Assembly (NCBI GenBank): GCA_029260165.1
Contig: JAJDDT010000042.1
Span: 1 to 64,000, forward strand
Origin: Phycisphaerae bacterium
GTDB lineage: Bacteria > Planctomycetota > Phycisphaerae > UBA1845
Reading direction: 5' to 3'
Length of the DNA stretch: 64,000 nucleotides
The translations under genes and the position numbers were made by a program. The first letter of the stretch is position 1. Each line of letters starts with the position of its first letter. A model generated the notes under the pieces. The model was not told the DNA's origin. It made no database searches and saw only the letters and a list, made by a program, of their open reading frames with translations. Below, piece after piece: positions 50,696 to 60,012 of this stretch.

Positions 50696-53600
50696 GTGAC
50701 ATCTGTTCGGGCGAGTCTGGCGTTGGTGCTGGTGTTGTCGATGGCGGGTTCGGTGTTGGCTGCGCAGGCGGCTTGCAAGGGGGCTGCTCTGTTCGCGCTG
50801 GATGCGGACGCGGGGGATTTTTTCGGGTATTCGGTGTCGGTGGATGGTTTTACGGGGTTGGTTGGTGCGCCGCGGGATGACGAGCACCTTGCCGACGCGG
50901 GGGCTGCCTACATTTTTGAATTCAACGGTGCGACGTGGGTGCAGCGTCAGAAGCTGACGGCGTCTGATGCGCAGTTTTTTGACTGGTTTGGGGGCGGGGT
51001 GGCGTTGGATGGTGAGTGGGCGTTGATTGGGGCGCCGTTCAAGACGTTTGCGAGCGTGAATTCGGGTGTGGTTTATGCGTTCAAGCGTGTTGGCGGGGTT
51101 TGGGTTGAGCAGCAGAAGCTGGTGCCTTCGGATGCGGGGTCGTCGGACTGGTTTGGGTTTGATATTGCGATGGATGGGGGTTTGGCTGTTATCGGGTCGA
51201 GCAGGAATGATGCTGTGGGGATGGATTCCGGGTCGGCGTTTGTGTTTCGGCTGGTGGGTGGGGTCTGGGTTGAGGAGCAGAAGCTGACGGCGTCTGGTGG
51301 GGCGGGTGGTGATGAATTTGGTGGTGCGGTGGCGGTGGCTGGTGATGTGGTGGTGGTTGGTTCGGCGCTCGCGGATGTGCCATTTGTTGGGGCGGGTTCT
51401 GCGTATGTTTTTCGGTTTGACGGGTTGGGTTGGGTGGAGGAGCAGCGGTTGACGGCGGACGATGCGGCGGGCGGTGATGCGTTTGGTTCGTCGGTGGGGG
51501 TTGACGCGGGGCGGGTTCTGGTCGGTGCGACGATGGAGGACAAGGCGGCCAACAATGGTGGGGCGGTTTATGTTTTTGAGGAGACGTTGGGGCCTGTGAC
51601 GTGGGTTCAGTCGCAGAAGTTGACGGTTCCGGTCAGCGGTGCGGGCGACATGATTGGGGCGTCGTTGTCGATGGATGGTGATGCGTCGTTGGTGGGTGGT
51701 CCCCGGGTTGATCAGTTCGGGTTTAATTCCGGTCGGGCGTTTTTGTATCGGGAGCTGAGTGGGGCGGGTTGGCAGTTGCGCCGGGTGTTGGAGTCGGGTT
51801 TTCCGATGCCGGGCGATCAGTTCGGTTTTTCGTTGTCGCTGAGTGGGGATATTGCGATGGTGTCGTCGCATCTGGATAACACGTTTGGGGATGATGCGGG
51901 GGCGGTGTTTGTCTTTTTCGTTGGGTTTGATGCGGATCTGGATGGGGTTTCGGATGCGTGCGACAACTGTGTGGTGTTGTTTAATCCCGGGCAGGAGGAT
52001 TGTGACGGGGATGGGCTTGGGGATGTTTGTGAGATTGCGGCGGGGATTTCCGAGGATTGCGATGGGAACGGGATTCCCGATGAGTGTCAGGCTGAGCCGT
52101 TGCCGGGAGATGACTGCGATGGGGATGGTGTTCCCGATGTTTGCGAGACGGACTGTCAGCCCAATGGGGTGCCTGATGATTGCGATGTGTTTGACGGGAC
52201 GAGTCTGGATTGCAATTTGAATGGTGTGCCGGACGAGTGCGAAACGGATTGTCAGCCTAACGGGTTTCCGGATTCGTGTGATCTTGTTTCGGGATTGAGT
52301 GCGGATTGCAATGGCAATGCGGTGCCTGACGAATGCGATACGTCGGCAGGCGGGGGGAGCGTTGATTGTAACGGCAACATGGTGCCCGATGAGTGTGAGC
52401 GTGATTGTCAGCCTAACGGGGTGGCGGACTCGTGCGATATTTCGTCGGGGACGAGCGGTGATTGTAATGCGAGCGGGATTCCGGATGAATGTGAGCTGAC
52501 GATCGGGACGGATTGCAATCTCAATGGTTCGCTGGATTCGTGTGATATTTCGTCGATGACGAGCGGCGATTGCAACGGGAATGGTGTGCCGGATGAGTGC
52601 GATGTGGTGTCGAAGGCGAGTGCTGATTGCAATCTGGATGGGGTGCCTGACGAGTGTGAGACGGATTGTGATGCGAATGGTTTTCCGGACGATTGTGATA
52701 TTGCGGGTGGGGCGGTGGATTGCGATTTGAACGGTGTCCCCGATGTTTGTGACATTGCGGGCGGTGCGTTGGATTGCAACGTGAATGGTATTCCGGATGT
52801 GTGCGAGCCGGACTGTCAGCCTAACGGCATTCCTGATGATTGTGATCTTGCGGGAGGGTTGCCGGATTGCAATGGGAATGGTTTGCCCGACGCGTGCGAT
52901 TTGACGGGTGGATTGAATGATTGTGATGGCAATGGGGTTCCGGACGAGTGTGATACGGATTGTAATGTGAATGGTGTTCCGGACGTCTGTGACATTGCGG
53001 CGCAGACAAGTCCGGATTGCAACGCAAACACGGTTCCCGATGAGTGTGATATTGTCAATGGGGCGGCGGACTGCAACAGTAACGTCGTGCCCGATGAGTG
53101 TGAGCGTGATTGTCAGCCCAATGGTGTTCCCGATGATTGTGATATTGCGGCGATGGTGAGCGTGGACTGCAACGTGAATGGTGCTCCGGATGAATGTGAT
53201 GTGGCGTCGATGTTGTCTCCGGATTGCAATGGCAACGTGATCCCGGACGAGTGTGAGGTTGATTGCAACGGTAACGGTGTACCGGACGATTGTGATATTG
53301 CGTCAATGGTGGTTCGAGACTGCAACGGGAACGGCGTGCCGGATGTTTGTGAGATTCAGGGGGGGGCGTCGGATTGTAACGGGAACGGGATACCGGATGT
53401 TTGTGAAACGGATTGTCAGCCTAACGGGATTCCCGATGATTGCGATATTGTGAATGAGATCAGTGTTGACTGTGATCTGAACGGTGTTCCGGATGAGTGT
53501 GATATTGCAGGTGGGGCGGTGGATTGCAACGGCAACGCGATTCCAGACCGGTGTGAGCCTGACTGTCAGCCCAATGGTGTGGCGGATGCGTGTGATATTT

Positions 53601-55069
53601 CGGTGGGAACGAGTCCGGACTGTGATGTGAACGGTGTGCCGGACGAATGTGATATTGCCGGCGGGGCGGTTGATTGTAATGGCAATGGGATACCCGACGT
53701 TTGCGAGACCGATTGTGACGGTAATGGCGTGCCGGATGATTGTGATATTATTTCCGGCGTGGTGTTTGATTGCAATTCCAACGGTGTTCCGGACGGATGT
53801 GATATTGTCGGGGGCGGGGCGGATTGCAACGCAAACGGGGTTCCCGACGAATGCGAGGATGACTGTCAGCCTAACGGGGTTCCTGACGCGTGTGATATTG
53901 CGTCCGGTACGAGTGCGGATTGTGATGGCAATGGTGTTCCGGACATGTGCGATATTTCGGCGGGGGCGATGGATTGCAATGGCAATGGTGTGCCGGACGG
54001 GTGCGATCTGGCGAGCGGGGTGAGCAGTGACTGCGATGGGGACGGTGTTTTGGATGAATGTCTGCTGGGGCCTTGCATGCGGGATTGCGACTGTGTTCTG
54101 GGTGCTGTCTCGCTCGCGGGGATGGCGGATCCGGGAGTGTTTCCGTCGGCGTGTACGGATGTGTGTCATTATCTATATTGTGATATGGATGGACAGTGTC
54201 GCACCTGTTCGCGGAGATGGGGAAACACCTGTAGTGTTTATTCGGGGAATGTTGGGACGAGCGATATCCTGTGTTCGGTGAACGCGTTTGGAAATTACTG
54301 TTCCTGTCCGAATGCGGATTTGAAGAATGATTCGGATCCGTCGGGGAAGGGGCCTAGTGGCGTGCCGCTTACGACCGGGGATCTTCTTGCCGTTGTGGAT
54401 GCGTTTGGTGGTGCGGATCCATTTGGCTGTTCATCGGATGGTTTTGTTTCGTGCGATGATGTGGGCCTGACACCTGCGTCGGGTTGTACGTCTTCCGCGA
54501 TTGGTGCGTCGGCGGCGAGCGGCGGGCTGGAGCGTATGTTCGGCGTGCAACGATCCTGGACGGCTGGGGCGGCGACCTCCGCGCAGTTCAGGTTGGTGCC
54601 TCGTCGGCGGGCGGTGCGCGCGGGCGGGATGTTGGAAGTGGATGTGTTCGTCAGCGGTGTTTCGGGATTGGTCGGGTATCAGTTTGGTGCGGTGGCGGAG
54701 CACCTGGGTGACGAGCGGATGGACCCGGTGCCTGAGACGGTTGAGACGGAGATGTTTCGGGCTGACTACGTTTTCGCGGGGTTGTATGGATTGCCGGCGG
54801 TTGATCGTTCGCTGGGTCGTCTTGGTGGTGTGGTGATGGACGCGGGTGTGACGGTTGGTGATGACGCGTTGGCTTATCTGGGGACGTATCGTTGGCGTGT
54901 GCCGGAGGGTGCGGTGGGCCGGATCGAGGTCAGGCCGGCGGTGGAGCATCTCGGATTGTGGACGGCGGATTCCGGTCGGATCGTTGCGGACGCAGGGCGT
55001 TGGGTCGCGGTGGTGGTGGTCGCTGGTGATGTGCCGTCTTCCAAGACCCCGCGTGCGGGGCGGCGTTAG
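50696..55069 (+). CDS. Very large exported FG-GAP and Asp/Cys calcium-repeat protein
   Basis: This 1457-residue protein starts at GTG 50696 (AAGGAAAGGG 8 bases upstream) with a signal peptide (VRASLALVLVLSMAGSVLA). Residues about 30-410 are seven FG-GAP propeller-type repeats (DFFGYSVSVDG...GAAYIFEF). Residues about 413-1130 are 41 tandem units of the D-C-x-x-N-G-x-P-D-x-C form, akin to thrombospondin type 3 calcium repeats. A Cys-rich spacer, a single dockerin-like helix (TTGDLLAVVDAFGG) and a cohesin-like terminal domain (about 1305-1455: GGMLEVDVFVSGVSGLVGYQF) follow. Probably a rigid calcium-stabilised surface or secreted protein. No membrane anchor. Confidence 0.8.
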   Translation: MTSVRASLALVLVLSMAGSVLAAQAACKGAALFALDADAGDFFGYSVSVDGFTGLVGAPRDDEHLADAGAAYIFEFNGATWVQRQKLTASDAQFFDWFGGGVALDGEWALIGAPFKTFASVNSGVVYAFKRVGGVWVEQQKLVPSDAGSSDWFGFDIAMDGGLAVIGSSRNDAVGMDSGSAFVFRLVGGVWVEEQKLTASGGAGGDEFGGAVAVAGDVVVVGSALADVPFVGAGSAYVFRFDGLGWVEEQRLTADDAAGGDAFGSSVGVDAGRVLVGATMEDKAANNGGAVYVFEETLGPVTWVQSQKLTVPVSGAGDMIGASLSMDGDASLVGGPRVDQFGFNSGRAFLYRELSGAGWQLRRVLESGFPMPGDQFGFSLSLSGDIAMVSSHLDNTFGDDAGAVFVFFVGFDADLDGVSDACDNCVVLFNPGQEDCDGDGLGDVCEIAAGISEDCDGNGIPDECQAEPLPGDDCDGDGVPDVCETDCQPNGVPDDCDVFDGTSLDCNLNGVPDECETDCQPNGFPDSCDLVSGLSADCNGNAVPDECDTSAGGGSVDCNGNMVPDECERDCQPNGVADSCDISSGTSGDCNASGIPDECELTIGTDCNLNGSLDSCDISSMTSGDCNGNGVPDECDVVSKASADCNLDGVPDECETDCDANGFPDDCDIAGGAVDCDLNGVPDVCDIAGGALDCNVNGIPDVCEPDCQPNGIPDDCDLAGGLPDCNGNGLPDACDLTGGLNDCDGNGVPDECDTDCNVNGVPDVCDIAAQTSPDCNANTVPDECDIVNGAADCNSNVVPDECERDCQPNGVPDDCDIAAMVSVDCNVNGAPDECDVASMLSPDCNGNVIPDECEVDCNGNGVPDDCDIASMVVRDCNGNGVPDVCEIQGGASDCNGNGIPDVCETDCQPNGIPDDCDIVNEISVDCDLNGVPDECDIAGGAVDCNGNAIPDRCEPDCQPNGVADACDISVGTSPDCDVNGVPDECDIAGGAVDCNGNGIPDVCETDCDGNGVPDDCDIISGVVFDCNSNGVPDGCDIVGGGADCNANGVPDECEDDCQPNGVPDACDIASGTSADCDGNGVPDMCDISAGAMDCNGNGVPDGCDLASGVSSDCDGDGVLDECLLGPCMRDCDCVLGAVSLAGMADPGVFPSACTDVCHYLYCDMDGQCRTCSRRWGNTCSVYSGNVGTSDILCSVNAFGNYCSCPNADLKNDSDPSGKGPSGVPLTTGDLLAVVDAFGGADPFGCSSDGFVSCDDVGLTPASGCTSSAIGASAASGGLERMFGVQRSWTAGAATSAQFRLVPRRRAVRAGGMLEVDVFVSGVSGLVGYQFGAVAEHLGDERMDPVPETVETEMFRADYVFAGLYGLPAVDRSLGRLGGVVMDAGVTVGDDALAYLGTYRWRVPEGAVGRIEVRPAVEHLGLWTADSGRIVADAGRWVAVVVVAGDVPSSKTPRAGRR
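51990..54080 (+). repeat. Array of 41 degenerate 39-60 bp coding repeats
   Basis: The DNA repeats a core close to GATTGTAATGGCAATGG then GTGCCGGACGAGTGTGA, encoding D-C-x-x-N-G-x-P-D-x-C. Units alternate between a short form of 13 residues, ending CET/CER/CEP and often followed by DCQPNG, and a long form of 17-20 residues carrying an I-A-G-G-A-V or S-G-T-S linker. Spacers are coding, so this is not a CRISPR array. Confidence 0.9.
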
Positions 55070-55083
55070 CGTTCGAACAGGTT

Positions 55084-56052
55084 TTAGACGCCGCCGAGGA
55101 TGGAGCCTTCGCCTTTTCCTCGGGCGAATTGTCCGGCGATTCTGCCTGCGAGTCTTGAGAATGGCAGTGACTGCATCCAGACGGTTCCGGGGCCTGTCAG
55201 GGTTGCGAGGAAAATCCCTTCTCCGCCGAACATCATGGTCTTGATTCCGCCGGCGCGTTGGATGTCGTATTTGACGGTGGGTTGGATGGCAACGAGGCAT
55301 CCGGTATCGAGTCGGAGTGTCTGGCCTGCGTCGAGTTCGCATTTTCGGATGGCACCTCCGGCGTGGACGAAGGCGACGCCGTCGCCCTTGATGCGTTGCA
55401 TGATGAATCCTTCCCCGCCGAACAGAGCCGCCCCGATTTTTTTCTGAAACGCGATGCCGATTTCGATGCCGCGGGCAGCGCAGAGGAAGGAGTCTTTCTG
55501 GCAGATGATTTCGCCGCCGAGTTCGTCGATGTGCATGGGGATGATCTGTCCGGGGTAGGGGGCACCGAAGGCGACTTGTTCGCGGCGGGTGCCTTCGGCG
55601 CCAAAGGTGGTGAGGAAGAGTGATTCGCCGGTGATCATGCGTTTTCCGGCGGCGGCGAGTTTGCCGAGGAAACCGGTTTCTTTGGAGGCGTCGCCGAAGA
55701 CGGTGCGCATGCGGATGCCGTCGGTCATGTACATCATGGCGCCTGCTTCTGCGATGACGACCTCGTTGGGGTCGAGGGTGATTTCGACGAACTGCATGTC
55801 CTGGCCGTGGATTTCGTAGTCGATTTCGTCTGCCACGCGTCGTTTGGGGGGCGTTGGGGGCTGCGAGTGTTGTGTGAGTGTTGATGCGAGGGCGGCGACG
55901 TGCCGGGCTTCGGTCCAGTCGTTTTGGCCTGGGCCGTAGACGAGGGTGTTTTGTCCGTTGGCGGAGTCGAGTTGGGTGATGAGGTCGTGGAGGTTGACGG
56001 GGCCTGTGGTTTCACCGTTGCGGACGAAGAACCAACCGTTGTCTGCGGGCAT
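55084..56052 (-). CDS. AIM24/TIGR00266-family protein with N-terminal GYF-like domain
   Basis: This 322-residue protein has a GYF_2-like domain at residues 1-55 (GWFFVRNGETTGPVNLHDLITQLD) and a linker. An AIM24 beta-helical domain occupies about 78-322: VEITLDPNEVVIAEAGAMMYMTDGI, GESLFLTTFGAEG, GEIICQKDSFLCAARGIEIG, GGEGIFLATLTGPGTVWMQSLPF. Bacterial AIM24 proteins are of unknown function. ATG 56052 has AAGGAG at an ideal distance. It is convergent with the repeat-protein gene, whose stop is 14 bases away. Confidence 0.85.
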   Translation of the reverse strand: MPADNGWFFVRNGETTGPVNLHDLITQLDSANGQNTLVYGPGQNDWTEARHVAALASTLTQHSQPPTPPKRRVADEIDYEIHGQDMQFVEITLDPNEVVIAEAGAMMYMTDGIRMRTVFGDASKETGFLGKLAAAGKRMITGESLFLTTFGAEGTRREQVAFGAPYPGQIIPMHIDELGGEIICQKDSFLCAARGIEIGIAFQKKIGAALFGGEGFIMQRIKGDGVAFVHAGGAIRKCELDAGQTLRLDTGCLVAIQPTVKYDIQRAGGIKTMMFGGEGIFLATLTGPGTVWMQSLPFSRLAGRIAGQFARGKGEGSILGGV

Positions 56053-56201
56053 GATGATCTCCTTCGGGCGGGATGGATTGAAGCGTCGCAGACAGAAGGT
56101 TGCCACGAATGGTGGTGTTGTGCAAATATGAGGGTGGTTTGACCGGGGTCGATGGGGGGGATTGCGGACGGTTGGCTGGTTTGATCCGGTTGCGATCGTT
56201 G

Positions 56202-56240
56202 ACGCGCCGGCAGGCTTTTTGGGAGGCCTGCCGGGCGTCG
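56202..56240. other. Stem-loop downstream of the Flp pilin gene
   Basis: GACGCGCCGGCAGGC (56202-56216) and GCCTGCCGGGCGTC (56227-56240) pair with one bulge around a TTTTTGGGAG loop. It lies 20-58 bases past the pilin stop on the minus strand; no T-run follows in that direction, so it may act in mRNA stability rather than as a classical terminator. Confidence 0.5.
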
Positions 56241-56259
56241 GGTTTCGATCGTTTTGCGG

Positions 56260-56442
56260 TTAGAAGTTGGCGTCCAGGGCACCTTTGATGATAAGGTAGA
56301 TGGCTTGCACGCCATTGCCAAACCCCGCCAGGGCCGTCAAGGCTCCGCCGGAGATCACAGCCAACATCACCGCGTATTCAGTCGCCGTCGGACCTGATTC
56401 GTCCGACAGGAACTTTTTGATTTGAGCGGTTGATTTTTGCAT
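56260..56442 (-). CDS. Flp/Fap-type pilin
   Basis: This 60-residue prepilin of the Tad system has a short charged leader (MQKSTAQIKKFLSDESG), then the diagnostic G-x-x-x-x-E-Y: SGPTATEYAVMLAVISGGALTALAGFGNGVQAIY. Cleavage is expected after the Gly before PTATEY, and the hydrophobic helix packs the pilus core. ATG 56442, with GGACGGAA upstream. No tad/cpa assembly genes are near; the adjacent secretion genes are of the type II kind. The next 366 bases (56443-56808) hold no other supported gene. Confidence 0.85.
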   Translation of the reverse strand: MQKSTAQIKKFLSDESGPTATEYAVMLAVISGGALTALAGFGNGVQAIYLIIKGALDANF

Positions 56443-56808
56443 CGTTCCGTCCGTAAACAAATGGTTCGGTCCGTCTGGAGAACATGAGTACCCTAACGAG
56501 ATTACGATTGGTTGAGTTTGCGGCAAGGTCCGAATTGACAAATAGTTATGGGATTCTTACGGGTCTGATATTTTCGGTGTCAGAGGTGTGCCCGGGAGGA
56601 TTTCGGGCGGGATTCGTTGTGGGAGGGGGTTGGGGAATTTTGGGGTTGGGTGGCGTTGGTTGCATTGGGGGAGTAAAAGTTCCGAAATCTGAATCCGTCG
56701 GGGGACGGTGGGTGTAGAAAGGCGCGGGGTTGGTGCGGTGCTGCGGTGTTGGTCGTTATCGGACTCTATTTGACGGATTGGACCTGAATTTTCCGGGATG
56801 GTGTATTG
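56443..56808. other. Intergenic stretch between flp and gspE
   Basis: 366 bases, divergent promoter region. TTGACA occurs at 56535-56540, but no good -10 stands 16-18 bases on. GGGATGG at 56795-56801 is the likely ribosome binding site of gspE. Confidence 0.4.
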
Positions 56809-58479
56809 GTGTCACTCGGCGACAATTTGGTGAAACGTGGCAAGATCACGGCGGATCAGTTGGCGGTCGCGCGCGAGCGTTGCAGGAAGCCCACGGATCG
56901 GATCGAAAAGACGCTCGTTCAGATGGGTTTCGCGACTGAGCGGGATGTTCTGGAGGTGATTGGCGAGCAGTTGTCGATTCCGGTGGTCGATCTGGGGACG
57001 GTGGAGATTGACACCGAGCTGCTGACGAAGGTGCCTTCCAAGGTTGTGCATCGATACCAGTTGTTTCCGGTTTCGAGTCACAACGGATCGATCAAGGTTG
57101 CGACGGCGAATGCGTTTGATCTGTATGCGTTCGACGAAGTTCGGATGCTGACGGGGTTGAAGGTTGAGCCTCTGCTGGCGACGGCGGAGGACATTTCGCG
57201 GGAGATCAAGAAACACTACGGGGTGGGCGGCGAGACCATCCAGGCGATGGTCGGCGACGACGTCGAGGTGGTCAGTGACGTGTCCGAGGAGGACAAGGAT
57301 CTGATCGAGATGGCCCAGGAGGCGACCGTCGTCAAGCTGGTGAATGAAATCCTGCTTGAGGCGATTCGGGACCGGGCGAGTGACGTTCACATCGAGCCTT
57401 ATGAGGACGGATTGAAAATTCGGTATCGCATTGATGGTGTTTTGCATACGACGAATGTGCCGCCGGAGATCAGGCGGTTTCATTCTGCGATCGTGTCGCG
57501 TATCAAGATCTTGTCGAATCTGAATATAGCCGAGCATCGGTTGCCGCAGGATGGTGGGTTCAAGATTCGTGCTCAGGAGAAGGAAATCGACCTGCGTGTG
57601 AGCATTATCCCGACGGTGTATGGTGGGGCGGTGGTGATGCGTATCCTGGACAAGTCCAACGCGTTGATCGGGTTGGATCGGTTGGGTTTGGCGGACGAGA
57701 CGCTGGTTCGATTTCGTGAGGTGATCGATCAGCCTTATGGGATCGTTCTGGTGACCGGTCCGACGGGTTCGGGCAAGACGACGACGCTTTATTCGGCGCT
57801 GAACACGATCAAGAGCGACAAAATCAAGATTCTGACGGTCGAGGATCCGGTGGAATACTATCTGGACGGGATCAATCAGGTTTCGGTCAAGCCGAAGATT
57901 GGTTTGACGTTTGCGTCGGGTTTGCGGTCGTTCTTGCGTCATGATCCGGACGTGATTCTGGTGGGTGAGATACGAGACTATGAGACGGCTGAGGTCGCGA
58001 TCAACGCGTCGTTGACCGGTCACCTTGTGTTCAGCACGTTGCACACGAATGATGCGATCACGTCGAATACGCGATTGCTGGACATGGGGGTCGAGCCGTT
58101 CCTTGTGAGCAGTTCGATGGCGGGGATTTTGGCGCAGCGGCTGGTTCGCAAGGTTTGTCCGACGTGCAAGGAGTCGTATGCGCCTGATCCGGATCAGTTG
58201 CCAGCGGATTTCAACTATCAGTCGGGACAGGAATTGTATCGCGGCAAGGGGTGTACGGATTGTCGGATGAGCGGTTATCGGGGTCGGTTCGGGATTTATG
58301 AGCTGCTGGTGATGAACAGTGAGCTACGGGAGTTGGTTGTTCAGCGTGCGACGACGACGGCGCTTTTTGAGGCGGGCAAGCGGAACGGATTGACGTTGAT
58401 GCGTGAGGATGGTTGGGCGAAGGTGCGTCGTGGCGAGACGACGATCGAGGAAGTGGCGCGGGTGACCAAGGCGATGTAG
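56809..58479 (+). CDS. gspE: Type II secretion/type IV pilus assembly ATPase (GspE/PilB)
   Basis: This 556-residue hexameric ATPase powers pseudopilus or pilus extension. The N-terminal GspE/MshEN domain is LVKRGKITADQLAVARERC...TLVQMGFATERDVLEVIGEQLSIPVVDL. Walker A GPTGSGKTT starts at residue 317. The Asp box (EDPVEYYLDG), Walker B DPDVILVGEIRDYETAE and His box LVFSTLHTNDAI follow. A tetracysteine zinc site sits at CPTC (about 450) and CTDC (about 483). GTG 56809 follows GGGATGG by 7 bases. The gene heads a run of gsp genes; 286 bases separate it from gspF, without a recognised gene. Confidence 0.95.
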   Translation: MSLGDNLVKRGKITADQLAVARERCRKPTDRIEKTLVQMGFATERDVLEVIGEQLSIPVVDLGTVEIDTELLTKVPSKVVHRYQLFPVSSHNGSIKVATANAFDLYAFDEVRMLTGLKVEPLLATAEDISREIKKHYGVGGETIQAMVGDDVEVVSDVSEEDKDLIEMAQEATVVKLVNEILLEAIRDRASDVHIEPYEDGLKIRYRIDGVLHTTNVPPEIRRFHSAIVSRIKILSNLNIAEHRLPQDGGFKIRAQEKEIDLRVSIIPTVYGGAVVMRILDKSNALIGLDRLGLADETLVRFREVIDQPYGIVLVTGPTGSGKTTTLYSALNTIKSDKIKILTVEDPVEYYLDGINQVSVKPKIGLTFASGLRSFLRHDPDVILVGEIRDYETAEVAINASLTGHLVFSTLHTNDAITSNTRLLDMGVEPFLVSSSMAGILAQRLVRKVCPTCKESYAPDPDQLPADFNYQSGQELYRGKGCTDCRMSGYRGRFGIYELLVMNSELRELVVQRATTTALFEAGKRNGLTLMREDGWAKVRRGETTIEEVARVTKAM

Positions 58480-58765
58480 CGTCCGCATTTCGGGTCGGGT
58501 GGGATCAATTTTTGCATGTCTGGAGACCGGCTGCAATCAGCGGCTGGTGTTGGTGTATGATTTCACGGTGATTGTGTTCGCTTTGCGGGTTGTCGCTGGT
58601 CCTTTTTGATTGACGTAACCTCTTGTGCGGGCTAGGTTAACGGTGTCTGCGGCGGAATCGACGGCCAGGGAGGGTCGCGCCGGCAACGGTGGTGCGGACA
58701 CACTTCCTGGTCGATCATGATCGTCGTGCGTGCGAATTCCTGAATTTCTGTGGGATTGACGAGAC

Positions 58766-59962
58766 GTGCCAACGTTTGCCTACAAAGCGGTTGAGAAGAG
58801 CGGGAGGACCGTCACGGGTTCGATGGCTGCTGAGAACGAGCAGGTGGCGTTGCGTCTGTTGGCGGAGCGGTCGCTGTTTCCGGTGAATGTGTCGGAGGCG
58901 GCGGGTGCGAGAATCGGTGGTGGGGGTCGCAAGATCAGGCTTCGGTATCTGACGACGTATTACCAGCAGATGGCGGATTTGTTGCGTGCGGGCGTGCCGA
59001 TGATGCGTGCGTTGGAGGTGTTGAGCACGCAGGAGGGGTCTCCGGTGACATTGCGAAACGCGTTGGCGGAGGTTCGGGAGGATGTGGCTGGCGGGGTGAC
59101 GTTGGCGGAGGCGATGGAGAAGCATCCGAATTTGTTCAAGGGGTTGCACTGTTCGATGATTCGTGCGGGTGAGCGTGGTGGGTTTCTGGAGGATGTTCTG
59201 GAGCGGTTGGCGGTTTTTTCGGAGAAGCAGGACGAGCTTCAGAACAAGCTGGTCGGGGCGATGATCTATCCGGCGATTCTGATGTGCGTGGCTGTTTTGG
59301 TTGTGACGTTGATTATGGTGCTGGTGGTGCCGAAGTTGCGTGATCATCTTCGGCCTGAGACGTTTAATGTCATGACGCATATTGTGTTCGGGGCGTGTGA
59401 CGTTCTGATGAATCGTTACGGTTGGATCATCGCGGTGATCGTGGGGTTGATTGGGAGTGTTGTCGCGTTGAGCAGGGCGGAGTTTGCTCAGATTGGGTTT
59501 TCGCGGTTTCAGCTCAAGGCACCGATATTCGGCAAGATTTTCAGTGCGGTGGCGGTGAGTCGGTTTTGTCGCATCCTGGGAACGCTGTTGCAGAATGGGG
59601 TACCGATATTGCAGTCGCTGGCGATCTCGCGGGATTCAGCCGGGAACAGGGTGTTGGCGGCTGAGATCGAGAAGGCGGGTGAGAGTGTGCGACGTGGTGA
59701 GACGTTGTCGACGCCTTTGGGTGAGAGTGGTTTGGTGCCGGGGGATATTTTGAGCATGATTGCGGTGGCGGAGGAGAGCAACAATCTGGAAAACGTGTTG
59801 GTTCAGATTGCAGAGACGCAGGAGACGCGGACATCGCGGTCGATCGAGACGGCGGTTCGTCTGGTCGAGCCATTGCTACTGGTGGGGATGGCGGTGGTGG
59901 TTGGAAGTATTGCGTTTGCGTTGTTGTTGCCGATTTTGAAGATGGGTGCGGCGGGGCAGTAG
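58766..59962 (+). CDS. gspF: Type II secretion inner-membrane platform protein GspF
   Basis: This 398-residue protein begins PTFAYKAVEKSGRTVTGSMAAENEQVALRLL, the GspF/PilC start. It has two repeated GspF domains (YYQQMADLLRAGVPMMRALEVL and RFCRILGTLLQNGVPILQSLAIS) and three transmembrane helices: AILMCVAVLVVTLIMVLVV, WIIAVIVGLIGSVVAL and LLLVGMAVVVGSIAFALLLPIL. It anchors the GspE ATPase and transmits rotation to the pseudopilus. GTG start at 58766. Confidence 0.94.
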   Translation: MPTFAYKAVEKSGRTVTGSMAAENEQVALRLLAERSLFPVNVSEAAGARIGGGGRKIRLRYLTTYYQQMADLLRAGVPMMRALEVLSTQEGSPVTLRNALAEVREDVAGGVTLAEAMEKHPNLFKGLHCSMIRAGERGGFLEDVLERLAVFSEKQDELQNKLVGAMIYPAILMCVAVLVVTLIMVLVVPKLRDHLRPETFNVMTHIVFGACDVLMNRYGWIIAVIVGLIGSVVALSRAEFAQIGFSRFQLKAPIFGKIFSAVAVSRFCRILGTLLQNGVPILQSLAISRDSAGNRVLAAEIEKAGESVRRGETLSTPLGESGLVPGDILSMIAVAEESNNLENVLVQIAETQETRTSRSIETAVRLVEPLLLVGMAVVVGSIAFALLLPILKMGAAGQ

Positions 59963-60012
59963 TGCGCCGTTGGGCAGAACGATATGGAACATGTAATCAG
60001 GAGAGCATGAAG

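Noticed and set aside
51990-54080. Regularly spaced short repeats resembling a CRISPR array
   Set aside because: Repeats and spacers form one open frame with a D-C-x-x-N-G-x-P-D-x-C pattern; repeat lengths vary and no cas gene is present.
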